Position numbers and translations under genes: made by a program
The notes under the pieces: generated by a model
Seen by the model: the letters and a program-made list of their open reading frames with translations, nothing else
Told to the model about the DNA's origin: nothing
The model's database searches: none
NCBI RefSeq assembly: GCF_000423925.1
Contig: NZ_KE384111.1
Coordinates: 6,064 to 48,980, forward strand
From: Butyrivibrio sp. VCD2006
GTDB taxonomy: Bacteria > Bacillota > Clostridia > Lachnospirales > Lachnospiraceae
Length of the DNA: 42,917 nucleotides
Reading direction: 5' to 3'
In this document: one piece after another, positions 7,689 to 16,730 of the stretch
Layout of the letters: every line of letters starts with the position of its first letter
How positions within the stretch are numbered: the first letter of the stretch is position 1

Positions 7689-8508
7689 TCTTTTTAACTA
7701 TATCGAAAAGAAATCACCAATACACGATCTCACGGGAGCCACGAAACTGGTATGCCTTTTTCTCTGGAGTCTTGCAGCTATGACCTCCTATGACACAAGG
7801 CTTCTTGCGGTACTTGCAGTTCTTGGAATCGCGCTTTTCCCTGTGGGCAAGATTGGAGTAAAAGATGTTTCCTTTATGCTGTGGTTTACATTGGTGTTCC
7901 TGGTACTCAATACAATACTTGTCTACCTGTTTTCACCTCATCACGGCACAGAGGTTTACGGTACCTGCACTTATCTGTTCGGAATGTCCGGACACTTCGC
8001 ACCGACAGCAGAGCAGCTCTTTTTCCAGCTCAACTATATACTGAAATACTTTGCAACCATTCCTTTTGTGCTCCTCTTTGTCTGCACCACAAACCCAAGC
8101 GAATTCGCTGCATCCCTGAACAAGATCGGTGTCAGCTATTCAGTATCCTATTCGGTTGCGCTGGCGCTTCGCTACATACCTGACATCCAAAAGCAATATC
8201 ACGAAATCAGTCAGGCATCCCAGGCAAGGGGCATCGAACTCAGTAAAAAGGCATCTCTTATACACAGACTGAAGTCAGCATCTGCAATTCTTGTTCCGCT
8301 TATCCTTAGTAGCATGGACAGAATCGAGATCATCTCCAATGCTATGGAACTAAGATGCTTTGGTAAAAATAAAAAAAGAACCTGGTACATGGCCAGGCCC
8401 TTCAAAGCTTTGGATTATATAAGTATTGCTGTCTGCGCGCTTCTGCTTGTAATTTCCATCACGCTGACAGTAGTAAACGGAAGCAGATTCTATAATCCTT
8501 TTAAATAA
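7681..8508 (+). CDS. ecfT: ECF transporter transmembrane protein EcfT
   Basis: The 275-residue membrane protein has about five to six helices and the two EcfT coupling motifs, SQARGIEL (near residue 181) and MELRCFG (near 223), which dock on the ATPase pair. It completes the S-A-A-T set encoded by three overlapping genes, so the transporter has its own energising module. A bidirectional terminator follows. The gene start overlaps the ATPase gene, so a ribosome binding site inside that gene or coupling must be used. Confidence 0.92.
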   Translation: MNNLFNYIEKKSPIHDLTGATKLVCLFLWSLAAMTSYDTRLLAVLAVLGIALFPVGKIGVKDVSFMLWFTLVFLVLNTILVYLFSPHHGTEVYGTCTYLFGMSGHFAPTAEQLFFQLNYILKYFATIPFVLLFVCTTNPSEFAASLNKIGVSYSVSYSVALALRYIPDIQKQYHEISQASQARGIELSKKASLIHRLKSASAILVPLILSSMDRIEIISNAMELRCFGKNKKRTWYMARPFKALDYISIAVCALLLVISITLTVVNGSRFYNPFK

Positions 8509-8560
8509 TGGAATTACACGGCATTCCAAATCATGCACATTATATTTCTAAGTAAAAAAT

Positions 8561-8587
8561 GGCGCCTCCACGTAATGTGAAGGCGCC
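8561..8587. terminator. Bidirectional terminator between convergent genes
   Basis: GGCGCCT and AGGCGCC close a hairpin with an inner CAC/GTG pair and a five-base loop. On the minus strand it is followed by ATTTTTTACTT and on the plus strand by TTAACTTT. It ends both ecfT (plus) and the zinc-ribbon gene (minus). Confidence 0.8.
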
Positions 8588-8599
8588 TTAACTTTATCA

Positions 8600-9655
8600 T
8601 TATTTCCACTCTGTGAGCTTATCTCCCTCAAGAGTTAGCTCTATTGTCTGGCCTTTCTTGATATCTCTCCACCAGGATTCCTGAATCTCATAGGTTTGCT
8701 GCTTTTCCTTATCCTTGCCGAAAGATTTGTAATGCAGGGTTCCGCTCATGGTGTACTTTGATTCGCGGCCCGCTTCTCTTTCCTTATCACTTAGATTAAG
8801 GGTCGGCCAATATGGATTCTTGTCATTTCCTGATGCGGTCTCTGTTTTCTCGTAAGTCCATCTGTCTATGTCGTAGTAATACTTTGTGTCGTAGATCGGT
8901 TCCTGCCTGTAAACAGGCTCATCTTCCTCGTAGTACTCGGTTGTGTAATCCGGCACATAGGTTTCATGCTCAGTGAAGGTTCCATCTCCGTTGTCCGAAT
9001 AGCTTGTCTCATAATGCCCACCATCCTGAACTGTCCTTGACTTAGTGACCGATTCATAGTGATCGAGAACTGACTCATAGCTTCGAATTTCCGAAGCAGT
9101 ATACGCTAGCCGTGCCCCACTTGGAAGATTCCAATCCGATTCCCGAAACGTCCGGTAATCCTCAATCTCAATCGAATTCTCCCAGGTCATCTCCTGCACA
9201 TCAAAGGTGTAATCCCTCGGCTTATTGAACCATGCCGACAGCACATTTGATAAGGTCACCGAAACCACAAGCCCCAGAACAATCCACATCCAAATCGGTA
9301 TTTTCTTATTCTGATCCGGAGAAGCCTGAATGTTATTCTGCACAGGACTCGGTGCGGGCTTTGGTTTTTGCTCTTTTAGTGAAAAGTAATCATCCTTGCT
9401 TTCCGCCTTAGGTGCTCCACAGTTTTCACAGGTTGTCCTCGCAGCCGTATTTAATGCGCCGCAGTATTCGCAGTACCAGTCAGCACCTACAACCTTATGC
9501 CCGGGAACATATTCCACCTTCCCGGCTTTCATGTAAAACTTTGTCTCCTTGCCCCTCTGCCTTCCGCAGTTAGGACAGTCATACGTTGTTCCCGGAATGC
9601 CCGTACTTCCACAGGACGGACAATCCCAGTACCCCATTACAATTTTATCTGCCAT
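8600..9655 (-). CDS. Zinc-ribbon membrane protein of unknown function
   Basis: The 351-residue protein begins with two CxxC pairs (CPSC at 13-16, CPNC at 27-30) and then a second ribbon (CEYC, CENC at about 63-79). A Pro/Lys/Gln linker and one membrane helix (about 120-142, IWMWIVLGLVVSVTLSNVLS) follow. The extracytoplasmic part of about 200 residues is Tyr- and Glu-rich (YYEEDEPVYRQEPIYDTKYYYDIDRW). The zinc ribbons would sit in the cytoplasm. I recognise the architecture but not a function. It is a single-gene unit ending at a strong terminator. Confidence 0.75.
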   Translation of the reverse strand: MADKIVMGYWDCPSCGSTGIPGTTYDCPNCGRQRGKETKFYMKAGKVEYVPGHKVVGADWYCEYCGALNTAARTTCENCGAPKAESKDDYFSLKEQKPKPAPSPVQNNIQASPDQNKKIPIWMWIVLGLVVSVTLSNVLSAWFNKPRDYTFDVQEMTWENSIEIEDYRTFRESDWNLPSGARLAYTASEIRSYESVLDHYESVTKSRTVQDGGHYETSYSDNGDGTFTEHETYVPDYTTEYYEEDEPVYRQEPIYDTKYYYDIDRWTYEKTETASGNDKNPYWPTLNLSDKEREAGRESKYTMSGTLHYKSFGKDKEKQQTYEIQESWWRDIKKGQTIELTLEGDKLTEWK

Positions 9656-9681
9656 TCAATACCTCATTTTCGAAAATAATA

Positions 9682-10884
9682 TCAGCCCCTATTATCCATT
9701 CTCTTAAGGATCTCATCAAGAAGAGCATTCGCTGCCTCATCCTTACTCATGATAGGAAGCTCCTTCTGGTCCTCCCCTGTAATGAGCGTCAGGATATTGG
9801 TATCTGTGCCAAATCCCGCACCCTCAACCTTAACGTTGTTAGCCGCGATCATGTCGAGATTTTTCTTAGCAAGCTTTGCCTTGGAATTCTCAATCATGTT
9901 CTCAGTCTCCATGGAGAAGCCACATAAAAACTGGTTGTCTCTCTTCTTCTCTCCCAGTGTCTTTATGATATCTGTCGTCCTCTCAAGGGGAATCGACATA
10001 TCACCGTCACCTTTTTTAATCTTGTTATCTGCAACAGTAGCAGGTCTGTAGTCCGCAACAGCTGCTGACTTTATCACGATATCTGCAGAGTCAAAATTTG
10101 CCATCACAGCTTCATACATATCCTGCGCCGAAACAATGTCGACAACATTCACATAGGCAGGCTTAGGAAGATTCGTAGGACCCGATACAAGAGTTACCTC
10201 AGCGCCTCTTCTTGCGGCGGCCTTAGCGATGGCGTAGCCCATCTTTCCTGTGGAATGATTTGTCAAAAACCTAACCGGATCCAGTGCTTCCCGGGTGGGT
10301 CCTGCAGTTACCAGAACCTTCTTACCTGTCATATCCTTCTCAAAAGCAGCGGTATGAAGACATACTTCCAAGAGAGTCTCAGGTGAAGGCAGCTTTCCTT
10401 TTCCTACTGCTCCGCAGGCAAGGCGTCCGCTGTCAGGCTCTATGATCTCCCATCCGTAGTGGCGAAGCTTTTCAATATTATCCTGAGTTACGGGATTTTC
10501 AAGCATCGCTGTGTTCATGGACGGTGAGATTGCCTTGGGGCATCTGCAGGCAAGCACTGTTGTTGTCAGCATGTCATCTGCGATACCATTTGCAAGCTTA
10601 GCAATTATGTTAGCCGTAGCAGGTGCGATTATCACCATGTCAGCTTTTTCCGCAACGGAAATATGCTCAACGCTGTGCACGAAGTTCCTGTCAAAAGTGT
10701 CTGTCAAAGCCTTATTCCCTGTGAGCTGTTCAAATGTAATCGGCGTCACAAACTTTGTGGCATTTTCAGTCATGATGACCTGAACGTTCGCATGCTGCTT
10801 TACCAGCAAAGAAGCCAGCTCGCACGCTTTATAACAGGCTATTCCTCCGGTTACTCCGAGTACTATATTTTTATCTTTGAGCAT
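9682..10884 (-). CDS. coaBC: Phosphopantothenoylcysteine decarboxylase / phosphopantothenate-cysteine ligase
   Basis: This bifunctional enzyme makes 4'-phosphopantetheine from 4'-phosphopantothenate and cysteine. The N-terminal FMN decarboxylase (CoaC, 1-180) has GVTGGIACYKA, HVEHISVAEKADMV, SPSMNTAML (the PxMNxxM motif) and ACGAVGKGKLP. The C-terminal ligase (CoaB) has VTAGPTREALDPVRFLTN, HSTGKMGYAIA, the KIKK lysines and an AANNV segment. The ATG at 10884 has AAGGAGA upstream; a longer frame does not. It is divergent from coaX, which supplies its substrate. Confidence 0.95.
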   Translation of the reverse strand: MLKDKNIVLGVTGGIACYKACELASLLVKQHANVQVIMTENATKFVTPITFEQLTGNKALTDTFDRNFVHSVEHISVAEKADMVIIAPATANIIAKLANGIADDMLTTTVLACRCPKAISPSMNTAMLENPVTQDNIEKLRHYGWEIIEPDSGRLACGAVGKGKLPSPETLLEVCLHTAAFEKDMTGKKVLVTAGPTREALDPVRFLTNHSTGKMGYAIAKAAARRGAEVTLVSGPTNLPKPAYVNVVDIVSAQDMYEAVMANFDSADIVIKSAAVADYRPATVADNKIKKGDGDMSIPLERTTDIIKTLGEKKRDNQFLCGFSMETENMIENSKAKLAKKNLDMIAANNVKVEGAGFGTDTNILTLITGEDQKELPIMSKDEAANALLDEILKRMDNRG

Positions 10885-10964
10885 AATAAATCTATCTCCT
10901 TGAAAATAATAAACAATTCGAATTAACTCTATCACAATAGGGCATAAATGCAAGAAAACTTAGC

Positions 10965-10992
10965 TTGAAGTCAAATTTTCCTATGTTATAAT
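10965..10992 (+). promoter_or_regulatory. coaX promoter
   Basis: TTGAAG (10965-10970) and TATAAT (10987-10992) are spaced by 16 bases, with coaX starting 45 bases downstream. Confidence 0.65.
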
Positions 10993-11037
10993 CAGTTTGG
11001 TTTTTACCACATAATTAAGATTTTGGAGGAATTTTTC

Positions 11038-11808
11038 ATGATTCTGGCTATAGATGTAGGAAATACAAATATTGTTCTTGGCGGAGTCGAGAACGGAGTT
11101 GAGAAATTTTCAGTGAGACTTGCAACTGACCGCAACAAGACTGCAGATCAGTACGCCCTTGATCTTCAGGGCATCTTAAACATGCACCACGTAGAAATCT
11201 CGGAGATTGAAGGCGGCATCATCTCATCCGTCGTACCCTATCTTCAGACAGTTCTTCCGCAGGCTGTAAAAATACTTACAGGTATCGACATCCTGGTGGT
11301 TGGTCCCGATATGGATACAGGACTCGATATCCGCACAGATAATCCCAAAGCAGTAGGAAGCGACCTTATTGTCGGCGCTGTTGCCGCTAGAGCAAAGTAC
11401 AAGCTCCCCATCGCCATCGTTGATATGGGTACAGCAACCACCATGACTGTTATTGATGAGAACGGCAGCTACATCGGTGGTATGATCATGCCGGGTCTCT
11501 GGGTATCCGTAAACGCCCTTTCATCTCTGGCAGCACAGCTTCCCAATATCGATCTCACAGAAAAAGCAAATGTCCTCGGCACTAACACCGTTGATTCCAT
11601 GCGTTCCGGTGCCCTTATAGGATGCGCGGCAATGCTTGACGGCATCATCGATAGAGTGGAAGAAGAGCTTGGAAAGCCCGTAAGCGCTGTTCTTACAGGC
11701 GGAGTAAGCTCTCTGGTTGCACCATATTGTAAAAGAGATTTCAATTTAGAACCTGACATCCTCATCAGAGGACTTCAGCTGTTATACGACAGAAACAAAA
11801 AGGCCTGA
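11038..11808 (+). CDS. coaX: Type III pantothenate kinase
   Basis: This enzyme phosphorylates pantothenate, the first step of coenzyme A synthesis. The 256-residue protein shows the ASKHA-fold signatures of CoaX: DVGNTNIVLGG at the N-terminus, a DMGTATTMTVID phosphate motif, GGMIMPGL, and LTGGVSSLV near the C-terminus. The ATG at 11038 has GGAGG eight bases upstream. The divergent neighbour coaBC carries out the next two steps, so the pair covers pantothenate to phosphopantetheine. Confidence 0.95.
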   Translation: MILAIDVGNTNIVLGGVENGVEKFSVRLATDRNKTADQYALDLQGILNMHHVEISEIEGGIISSVVPYLQTVLPQAVKILTGIDILVVGPDMDTGLDIRTDNPKAVGSDLIVGAVAARAKYKLPIAIVDMGTATTMTVIDENGSYIGGMIMPGLWVSVNALSSLAAQLPNIDLTEKANVLGTNTVDSMRSGALIGCAAMLDGIIDRVEEELGKPVSAVLTGGVSSLVAPYCKRDFNLEPDILIRGLQLLYDRNKKA

Positions 11809-11853
11809 TATAGCCTCATGATATCTTGAACGAAACATTTAGGGCGTCACAGT

Positions 11854-12369
11854 CTACAGCACCATGTCCATCTCGTGCCACTTCTCTCCGCCCCATACGG
11901 ATTCGGATTCGCCGAGATCTCTGAAGCCGAAGTGCTGATACATACCGACCTTTTCATCGAGACAGGTGAGAACAAGGCGCTTTCTACCGCGTCTTGTTTC
12001 TCTTTCCCGATAATGTTCAACAAGTGTTCTTGCAAGTCCGGTCCCGCGAAACTCGGGAAGTACTGCAAGACCTGCAATCATCACATTCTCTCCATTCGGA
12101 TTATGGTTATTTGCATCAGTAAAAAAATCATCGCGAAGAACCTGCTCATCTGAAGCAATACCATTTAGAAATCCTGCAATTTTCCCCGTCTCTTTATTTA
12201 TAGCCACAAGGAAAAAGTCACCTGCTGCCTTAACTCTAGCTATCATGTTTTTCTCAGAGCAGGCTTCATTTGGCGGAAAGCAAATACTCTCAACCACAGC
12301 AGCTTCAACTGCTTCTTCAAACTTTATGGTGCGAAACTCAAATTTGTCGCTAATTTTTATATTCCCCAT
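11854..12369 (-). CDS. GNAT family N-acetyltransferase
   Basis: The 171-residue protein has a GNAT fold resembling the arylalkylamine acetyltransferase-like branch. It contains ICFPPNEACSEK near the N-terminus, an acetyl-CoA loop (VLPEFRGTGLARTLVEHY, the RGxGxA pattern) and a C-terminal YQHFGFRDLGESESVWGGEKWHEM-type ending seen in that branch. The acceptor substrate is unknown. The ATG at 12369 is preferred over the TTG at 12384. The gene lies alone, convergent with coaX. Confidence 0.85.
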   Translation of the reverse strand: MGNIKISDKFEFRTIKFEEAVEAAVVESICFPPNEACSEKNMIARVKAAGDFFLVAINKETGKIAGFLNGIASDEQVLRDDFFTDANNHNPNGENVMIAGLAVLPEFRGTGLARTLVEHYRERETRRGRKRLVLTCLDEKVGMYQHFGFRDLGESESVWGGEKWHEMDMVL

Positions 12370-12436
12370 ATCTACTTTCCCCAAACAAAATCATAACTAT
12401 TTTCCGGCAAACCAATTTCAACGCATACCGAATCAA

Positions 12437-13483
12437 TCACAGCACATACTGGATCAAGAGTCTCAGAACATTTTCAGCTCCGTCTCTGTGACTTCTTTCA
12501 TATCCATGTGAAGCATAAACACCGGCGCCAATAAGTCCGTGCTTTAAGTCGTTTCCGGAGCGAAGAGTTGCCTCAACATCGCTTCCGTAGTGAGGATAAA
12601 TATCCACGGCATAATCTGCGCCGCTCTCCTTGGCAGCCTCCACAAGTCCCTTAACAATCTCATAGCTGTAAGGGCCACCGCTGTCCTTAGCACAGATGGA
12701 AACCTGTTTCTCAGTGCAGGTAAGGCCATCGCCTACGCAACCCATATCAACTGAGATTGCCTCAGTGCAACCCTCGGGAACACTGCCGCATCCACCGTGT
12801 CCAACCTCTTCAAAGACAGTGATGTGAGCATAAAGAGCTCTCTTAGGAGTAACCTTCTTCTCCTTGATATATTTAGCAAGACCAAGAAGAATTCCGACAC
12901 TGAGCTTATCATCAAGGAATCTGGACTTGATGTATCCTGATTTTGTAACTCTTACGTTGGGTTCAAAGCAAACGATATCTCCGACCGAAATTCCAAGCTT
13001 CATGGTGTCAGCCTTATTCTTAACATCCTCATCAAGAACAACCTCGCAGCTCTCCCAGGTTCTCTTCTCATCGTCATAGTCACCGTTTACATGAATTGAT
13101 GCATTATTGAGCTGGAAGGTTCCCTCATAGATTCCGTCGAACTTAGTCACAACACGAACGTTCTCAGTCTCGGCATTGTTCGGATTCATTCCGCCAAGAT
13201 TGGTTAGCTGAAGTCTTCCGTTTTCCTTGATCGTGGCAACCATTCCGCCAAGTGTATCAACATGAGCCTCTAAAAGAAGGCCGTCCTTTTTGTCTTTTCC
13301 TGTAAGATCAACAATAACTCCGCCCTTATTAGTAAGAGTTGCCTTAAAGCCAAGCTTCTCAAATTCCTTTTTAACCCACTTGGCAGCTTCCTCTGTGTAG
13401 CCTGTAGGTGAATCAATATTAAGAAGCTCTGTTGTTTCTTTCACTATAAAATCTGTGTATTTAGTTAATGATATCTTTTTCAT
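12437..13483 (-). CDS. M42 family metallo-aminopeptidase
   Basis: The 348-residue protein is a cytosolic di-metal aminopeptidase of the M42 (glutamyl aminopeptidase/endoglucanase-like) family. Metal-binding signatures are visible: LLEAHVDTLGGMV (His and Asp), FLDDKLSVG (Asp), VFEEVGHGG (catalytic Glu pair), SVDMGC and ASHGYERSH (C-terminal His). It probably trims peptides. The ATG at 13483 has AGAGGA upstream; the open frame extends further but without a site. Confidence 0.92.
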   Translation of the reverse strand: MKKISLTKYTDFIVKETTELLNIDSPTGYTEEAAKWVKKEFEKLGFKATLTNKGGVIVDLTGKDKKDGLLLEAHVDTLGGMVATIKENGRLQLTNLGGMNPNNAETENVRVVTKFDGIYEGTFQLNNASIHVNGDYDDEKRTWESCEVVLDEDVKNKADTMKLGISVGDIVCFEPNVRVTKSGYIKSRFLDDKLSVGILLGLAKYIKEKKVTPKRALYAHITVFEEVGHGGCGSVPEGCTEAISVDMGCVGDGLTCTEKQVSICAKDSGGPYSYEIVKGLVEAAKESGADYAVDIYPHYGSDVEATLRSGNDLKHGLIGAGVYASHGYERSHRDGAENVLRLLIQYVL

Positions 13484-13580
13484 GTTTTTTCCTCTTATAC
13501 TTTCCGGGAACAAGTTCGAATTCAAAAATGAGTACCCAAAAGAATTCCCCATGATCAGGTCATTTGCAGGCCTAAAACCT

Positions 13581-13589
13581 ATTATAGCA
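13581..13589 (-). promoter_or_regulatory. Extended -10 for the M42 peptidase gene
   Basis: The minus strand reads TGCTATAAT, an extended -10 about 100 bases upstream of the start. The 331-base gap at 13484-13814 also holds the plus-strand promoter listed next; nothing else is recognised in it. Confidence 0.5.
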
Positions 13590-13645
13590 CCAAAAAATCC
13601 ATGCAGCACTTATGAATCCGTCCCATTACGCTCTCATACGAGGCA

Positions 13646-13672
13646 TTGACAAGAGACTCTTTTAGGTATAAT
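13646..13672 (+). promoter_or_regulatory. Promoter of the FMN oxidoreductase gene
   Basis: A perfect TTGACA (13646-13651) and a perfect TATAAT (13667-13672) are spaced by 15 bases. This leaves a leader of about 135 bases that could hold post-transcriptional control. An 11-codon frame at 13779-13814 (ATG ACT ACT ... TAA) overlaps the start of the main gene and is of doubtful meaning. Confidence 0.6.
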
Positions 13673-13814
13673 ATCTCAATCAAATTTAACTATATTTTAT
13701 TTAACTATATCACATAGTATTCAAAACTATTTCTGCTCTCACTTTCCTAAGAAAGGAGCCACCAGAGCAGTAAATACATGACTACTATAAATATCACATA
13801 CAAGGGAGATTAAT

Positions 13815-14897
13815 ATGGATATCAATGGAAAAGAACTGCAGCATGCAATCATTCAGGGCGGAATGGGCGTCGGTGTATCCCTTTCAGAGCTTGCAGGAAA
13901 CGTTGCAAAGGAAGGCTGCATGGGCGTTATAAGCTCAGTAAACATCGGCTTCAAAGAACCAGATTTTCTCACAAACCCTTTCGAGGCTAACATCAGAGCC
14001 CTCAAGAAGCACATTGAGAGAGCAAAAGAAATTTCTCAGGGAAATGGTCTCATTGGCGTAAATATCATGGTTGCGGTAAGTCACTATGAGGAGACAGTAA
14101 AGGCTGCAGTAGCTGCAGGGGCAGATGCCATCATCTCCGGCGCGGGACTTCCCCTCAATCTCGCAGAACTTGTTAAGGGCAGCAAGACACTGTTTGCTCC
14201 TATTGTTTCCAGTAAAAGAGCAGCCATGCTTCTGTGCAAATCCTTCATCAAAAAAGCCGGCTCTCTTCCGGATTTTATCGTAATTGAAGGCCATGAAGCA
14301 GGCGGACATCTTGGCTTTTCAGCCAATGACCTGGAGGCCCAGACCTGCCAGCCAAACCTTGAAATTCTAAAAGAAGTAAAGGAAGTGATAAAACCCTTCG
14401 AGGAGGAGTTTAAGAAAAACATTCGCGTCTTTCTTGGCGGCGGAATTTTTGACGGAAAAGATATGGCAGAAGCCATCAAAGCAGGCGCCGATGGCGTGCA
14501 GATAGGCACACGCTTCATCGCCACAGATGAATGTGATGCACACGATGTCTTCAAACAGGTAATCGTTGATTCAAAGGAGGAAGACATCCGCATAATCAAA
14601 AGCCCCGTAGGTATGCCCGCTAGAGCTATCTATACCCCGCTTCTTGAAAACTTAGAAAAAGACAAAACCTTCTTTGCCCAGAAATGTAACAGCTGCCTCA
14701 CAGCCTGCCCCAAGGGTGAAAACATTCCCTATTGCATAAGCAGGGCCCTGATTTCAGCGGTTGAAGGAAACAGGGAAGAAGGACTGTTTTTCTGCGGTGA
14801 AAACGCTAAAAGAGTAAAAGAAATCGTGCCAGTAAAGGAACTTATAAATGAACTCCTCACCGATTTCAATAATGAAATGGGAGTATGCCGGACTTGA
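13815..14897 (+). CDS. FMN-dependent oxidoreductase, nitronate monooxygenase/FabK-like
   Basis: The 360-residue TIM-barrel flavoprotein shows IIQGGMGVGVS at the N-terminus, the GADAIISGAGLP segment, VIEGHEAGGHLG (catalytic His region), LGGGIFDGKDMAEAIKAGADGVQIGTRF-type phosphate-binding motifs and a MPARAI segment. A C-terminal Cys cluster (CNSCLTACPKG ... YC) resembles tails seen in clostridial members and may bind metal or an iron-sulphur cluster. It could be a nitronate monooxygenase or an enoyl-ACP reductase relative. No fatty-acid genes are nearby, so the substrate is open. The site AAGGGAGA precedes the ATG. Confidence 0.85.
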   Translation: MDINGKELQHAIIQGGMGVGVSLSELAGNVAKEGCMGVISSVNIGFKEPDFLTNPFEANIRALKKHIERAKEISQGNGLIGVNIMVAVSHYEETVKAAVAAGADAIISGAGLPLNLAELVKGSKTLFAPIVSSKRAAMLLCKSFIKKAGSLPDFIVIEGHEAGGHLGFSANDLEAQTCQPNLEILKEVKEVIKPFEEEFKKNIRVFLGGGIFDGKDMAEAIKAGADGVQIGTRFIATDECDAHDVFKQVIVDSKEEDIRIIKSPVGMPARAIYTPLLENLEKDKTFFAQKCNSCLTACPKGENIPYCISRALISAVEGNREEGLFFCGENAKRVKEIVPVKELINELLTDFNNEMGVCRT

Positions 14898-14912
14898 TTC
14901 CGGTACACTCCC
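14879..14912. terminator. Terminator overlapping the oxidoreductase stop
   Basis: GGGAGT/ACTCCC with inner CCGGA/TCCGG forms a hairpin that includes the stop codon of the plus gene. It is followed by ATTTAATCTT and lies between convergent genes, so it can serve both. Confidence 0.65.
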
Positions 14913-14925
14913 ATTTAATCTTCTA

Positions 14926-15348
14926 TCACTCATCCTTATATTTTTTCAAGGCATCAGTCATTTCATCTGCCTCACCTTTTGAGAGTATATATGACGTAAC
15001 GGTTGCAATAAAATATACTACCGCCACACTGACAATTACTGACAGCGCTCCCTTTAGAGTAGGGTCAAACCAGTCAAAGAAAATTCCAAGAACCATTATG
15101 ATTACGCAAAGGCACAGATAATGCACGCAGGTCAGAAGGATCCTCCCTGGCACACTTATTGGCTTTTTGGGATTGTATGAAAAGTAGGCTGTTGTCACAA
15201 GTGAAGTCAAAAAGCTAGCCCCGAAAATCTGAGGTATTATATCCGTCCAGATTTCGTCGTACTTAAAAATTGCGATCCAGACAACAAACATAATCCCAGT
15301 ATTTATGATTAAAAACCATTTTAGAAAATCAGAAATAAAATTCTTCAT
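14926..15348 (-). CDS. DUF3021 membrane protein
   Basis: The 140-residue protein has four predicted membrane helices (about 8-28, 39-57, 70-92, 98-122) with a short charged tail. DUF3021 proteins are encoded next to LytTR regulators. In studied streptococcal LytTR Regulatory Systems (HdrRM, BrsRM) the membrane partner holds the regulator inactive. The gene directly follows a LytTR gene, so that role is inferred here. The GGAGG site is about 12 bases before the ATG, longer than usual. Confidence 0.85.
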   Translation of the reverse strand: MKNFISDFLKWFLIINTGIMFVVWIAIFKYDEIWTDIIPQIFGASFLTSLVTTAYFSYNPKKPISVPGRILLTCVHYLCLCVIIMVLGIFFDWFDPTLKGALSVIVSVAVVYFIATVTSYILSKGEADEMTDALKKYKDE

Positions 15349-15369
15349 AATGTATTAAAATCCTCCGTC

Positions 15370-15819
15370 TTATTTCCCAATGCCAAGCTTTTTCTTCAGT
15401 GCCGGAACATATCCTCTTGAGATAATGATATCCTCACCATTTTTAAGGCTTGCGATAAATCGTCCATTGAACTCAGGACTGAGATGGTCGATGGTTTTAA
15501 TGTTAACTATGGCATTTTTGGATATTCTCAAAAATGAAGACTCAGAAAGAAGCTCTTCAATTTCGAAGAGCTTTTTCCTTGTATCAAAGCAGTCATTTTT
15601 CGTGTAAGCAAAGACGTGATTGTCGGTAGCATCAAAATACAAGATATCCCTGGTAGGCACCATTCTGATGCTCTCATCCGCATAAACCGCCATGGTTTCC
15701 TTGCTCACGCCATCCTTAAGACGACGGATCGTTTTTAAGACCTCGTCGTCCAATTCGGCCATCCTTATTATGATTTCATCTTCTTCACCGGGTAACGGCG
15801 TTTCAATTGTTATTTTCAT
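15370..15819 (-). CDS. LytTR DNA-binding transcriptional regulator
   Basis: The 149-residue protein has no receiver domain. Residues 1-45 form a short N-terminal region and residues 50-149 a LytTR domain (ILYFDATDNHVFAYT, FLRISKNAIVNIKTI, SRGYVPALKKKLG). It overlaps the ABC permease stop by one base (TAATG) and is followed by its DUF3021 partner, forming a four-gene unit. It likely activates this operon through the paired direct repeats at 17722-17750. Confidence 0.88.
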   Translation of the reverse strand: MKITIETPLPGEEDEIIIRMAELDDEVLKTIRRLKDGVSKETMAVYADESIRMVPTRDILYFDATDNHVFAYTKNDCFDTRKKLFEIEELLSESSFLRISKNAIVNIKTIDHLSPEFNGRFIASLKNGEDIIISRGYVPALKKKLGIGK

Positions 15820-16730
15820 TATCTGTCTTTCTTCTTGCTGATTGATAAGATGATTGTCGAGAGAATGATAAAGAATACCCCAACACTAATTAGTATAACC
15901 ACTTTTAAAGGCTCGGACAATTGGCTATTGCCCATGAAAAGATTCATTCCCATTGCCTTATCGACTTCCTCTCTGATAACCTCAGGAGTTCCGTCAAATA
16001 GTGAATTCTCAATCGGCATCAGCATTACTTTTCTGAAAAGCGATGTGCCATAAATAAACGGGAAACACTTAACAACCTTCTGCATCGTATCGCTCATGGA
16101 ACCGATAGGAAAATAGATTCCGCCAAGAAATCCTGAAAGTGTACCAAGAATTATTCCAATTCCGCTCCATGCACTCTGGCTTTTTATAACTGAAGCAAGG
16201 GCAAACATGATCGTTGAATAAACAAATGTATTAAGCATGATCAAAAGAAGAAGTCTTAGATGTGTTGCAAAAGAAAGCACCTCCATTCCCTTCGCCACAC
16301 CTATGATCTCAGTTACAGCAAAGGTTGCGATACTCATGATCACTCCGGCAATCCATGCTCCTGATATGTAACCAAGCACAAAGACAGGTCTTTTCACAGG
16401 CATGACAAGGAGTGAATTAAGGCGATTTCCGGTTCTGTCCTTGATCATGTTTGAATAAAATGCGTGAGTGACAGTTGAAGCATTTATAGTAAGTATTCCG
16501 GCGCAGGTCCAGAGGAAACTGAAGTTATTTATGGTATTTACATCGCTCTCGCCACCTCTTCCGGGAACAAGCTTAATGGCATCAATCAGATCACCATTGT
16601 TGATATCACCGAGGAAAAATACCATCAGCAAAATTATTATCATCATTGAAAGAAGTGAGAAAAATACAGCTGAATAATCCCTAAAATATAAACTGACATT
16701 TCTTTTATTTATCGCAAGAAAACTTCTCAT
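15819..16730 (-). CDS. ABC-2 type transporter permease
   Basis: The 303-residue protein has an N-terminal helix, a small extracytoplasmic loop (LVPGRGGESDVNTINN), then five helices, with the ABC-2 layout including a GIYFPIGSMSDTMQ segment before the last loop. It would form the membrane part of an exporter with the ATPase encoded upstream. The ATG overlaps the ATPase stop by one base and is preceded by GGGAGGG. The transported substrate is unknown; drug or peptide export is common for the type. Confidence 0.88.
   Translation of the reverse strand: MRSFLAINKRNVSLYFRDYSAVFFSLLSMMIIILLMVFFLGDINNGDLIDAIKLVPGRGGESDVNTINNFSFLWTCAGILTINASTVTHAFYSNMIKDRTGNRLNSLLVMPVKRPVFVLGYISGAWIAGVIMSIATFAVTEIIGVAKGMEVLSFATHLRLLLLIMLNTFVYSTIMFALASVIKSQSAWSGIGIILGTLSGFLGGIYFPIGSMSDTMQKVVKCFPFIYGTSLFRKVMLMPIENSLFDGTPEVIREEVDKAMGMNLFMGNSQLSEPLKVVILISVGVFFIILSTIILSISKKKDR

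Noticed and set aside
13779..13814. Leader peptide before the FMN oxidoreductase gene
   Set aside because: Eleven codons without a well-placed ribosome binding site and no attenuator structure in the leader.
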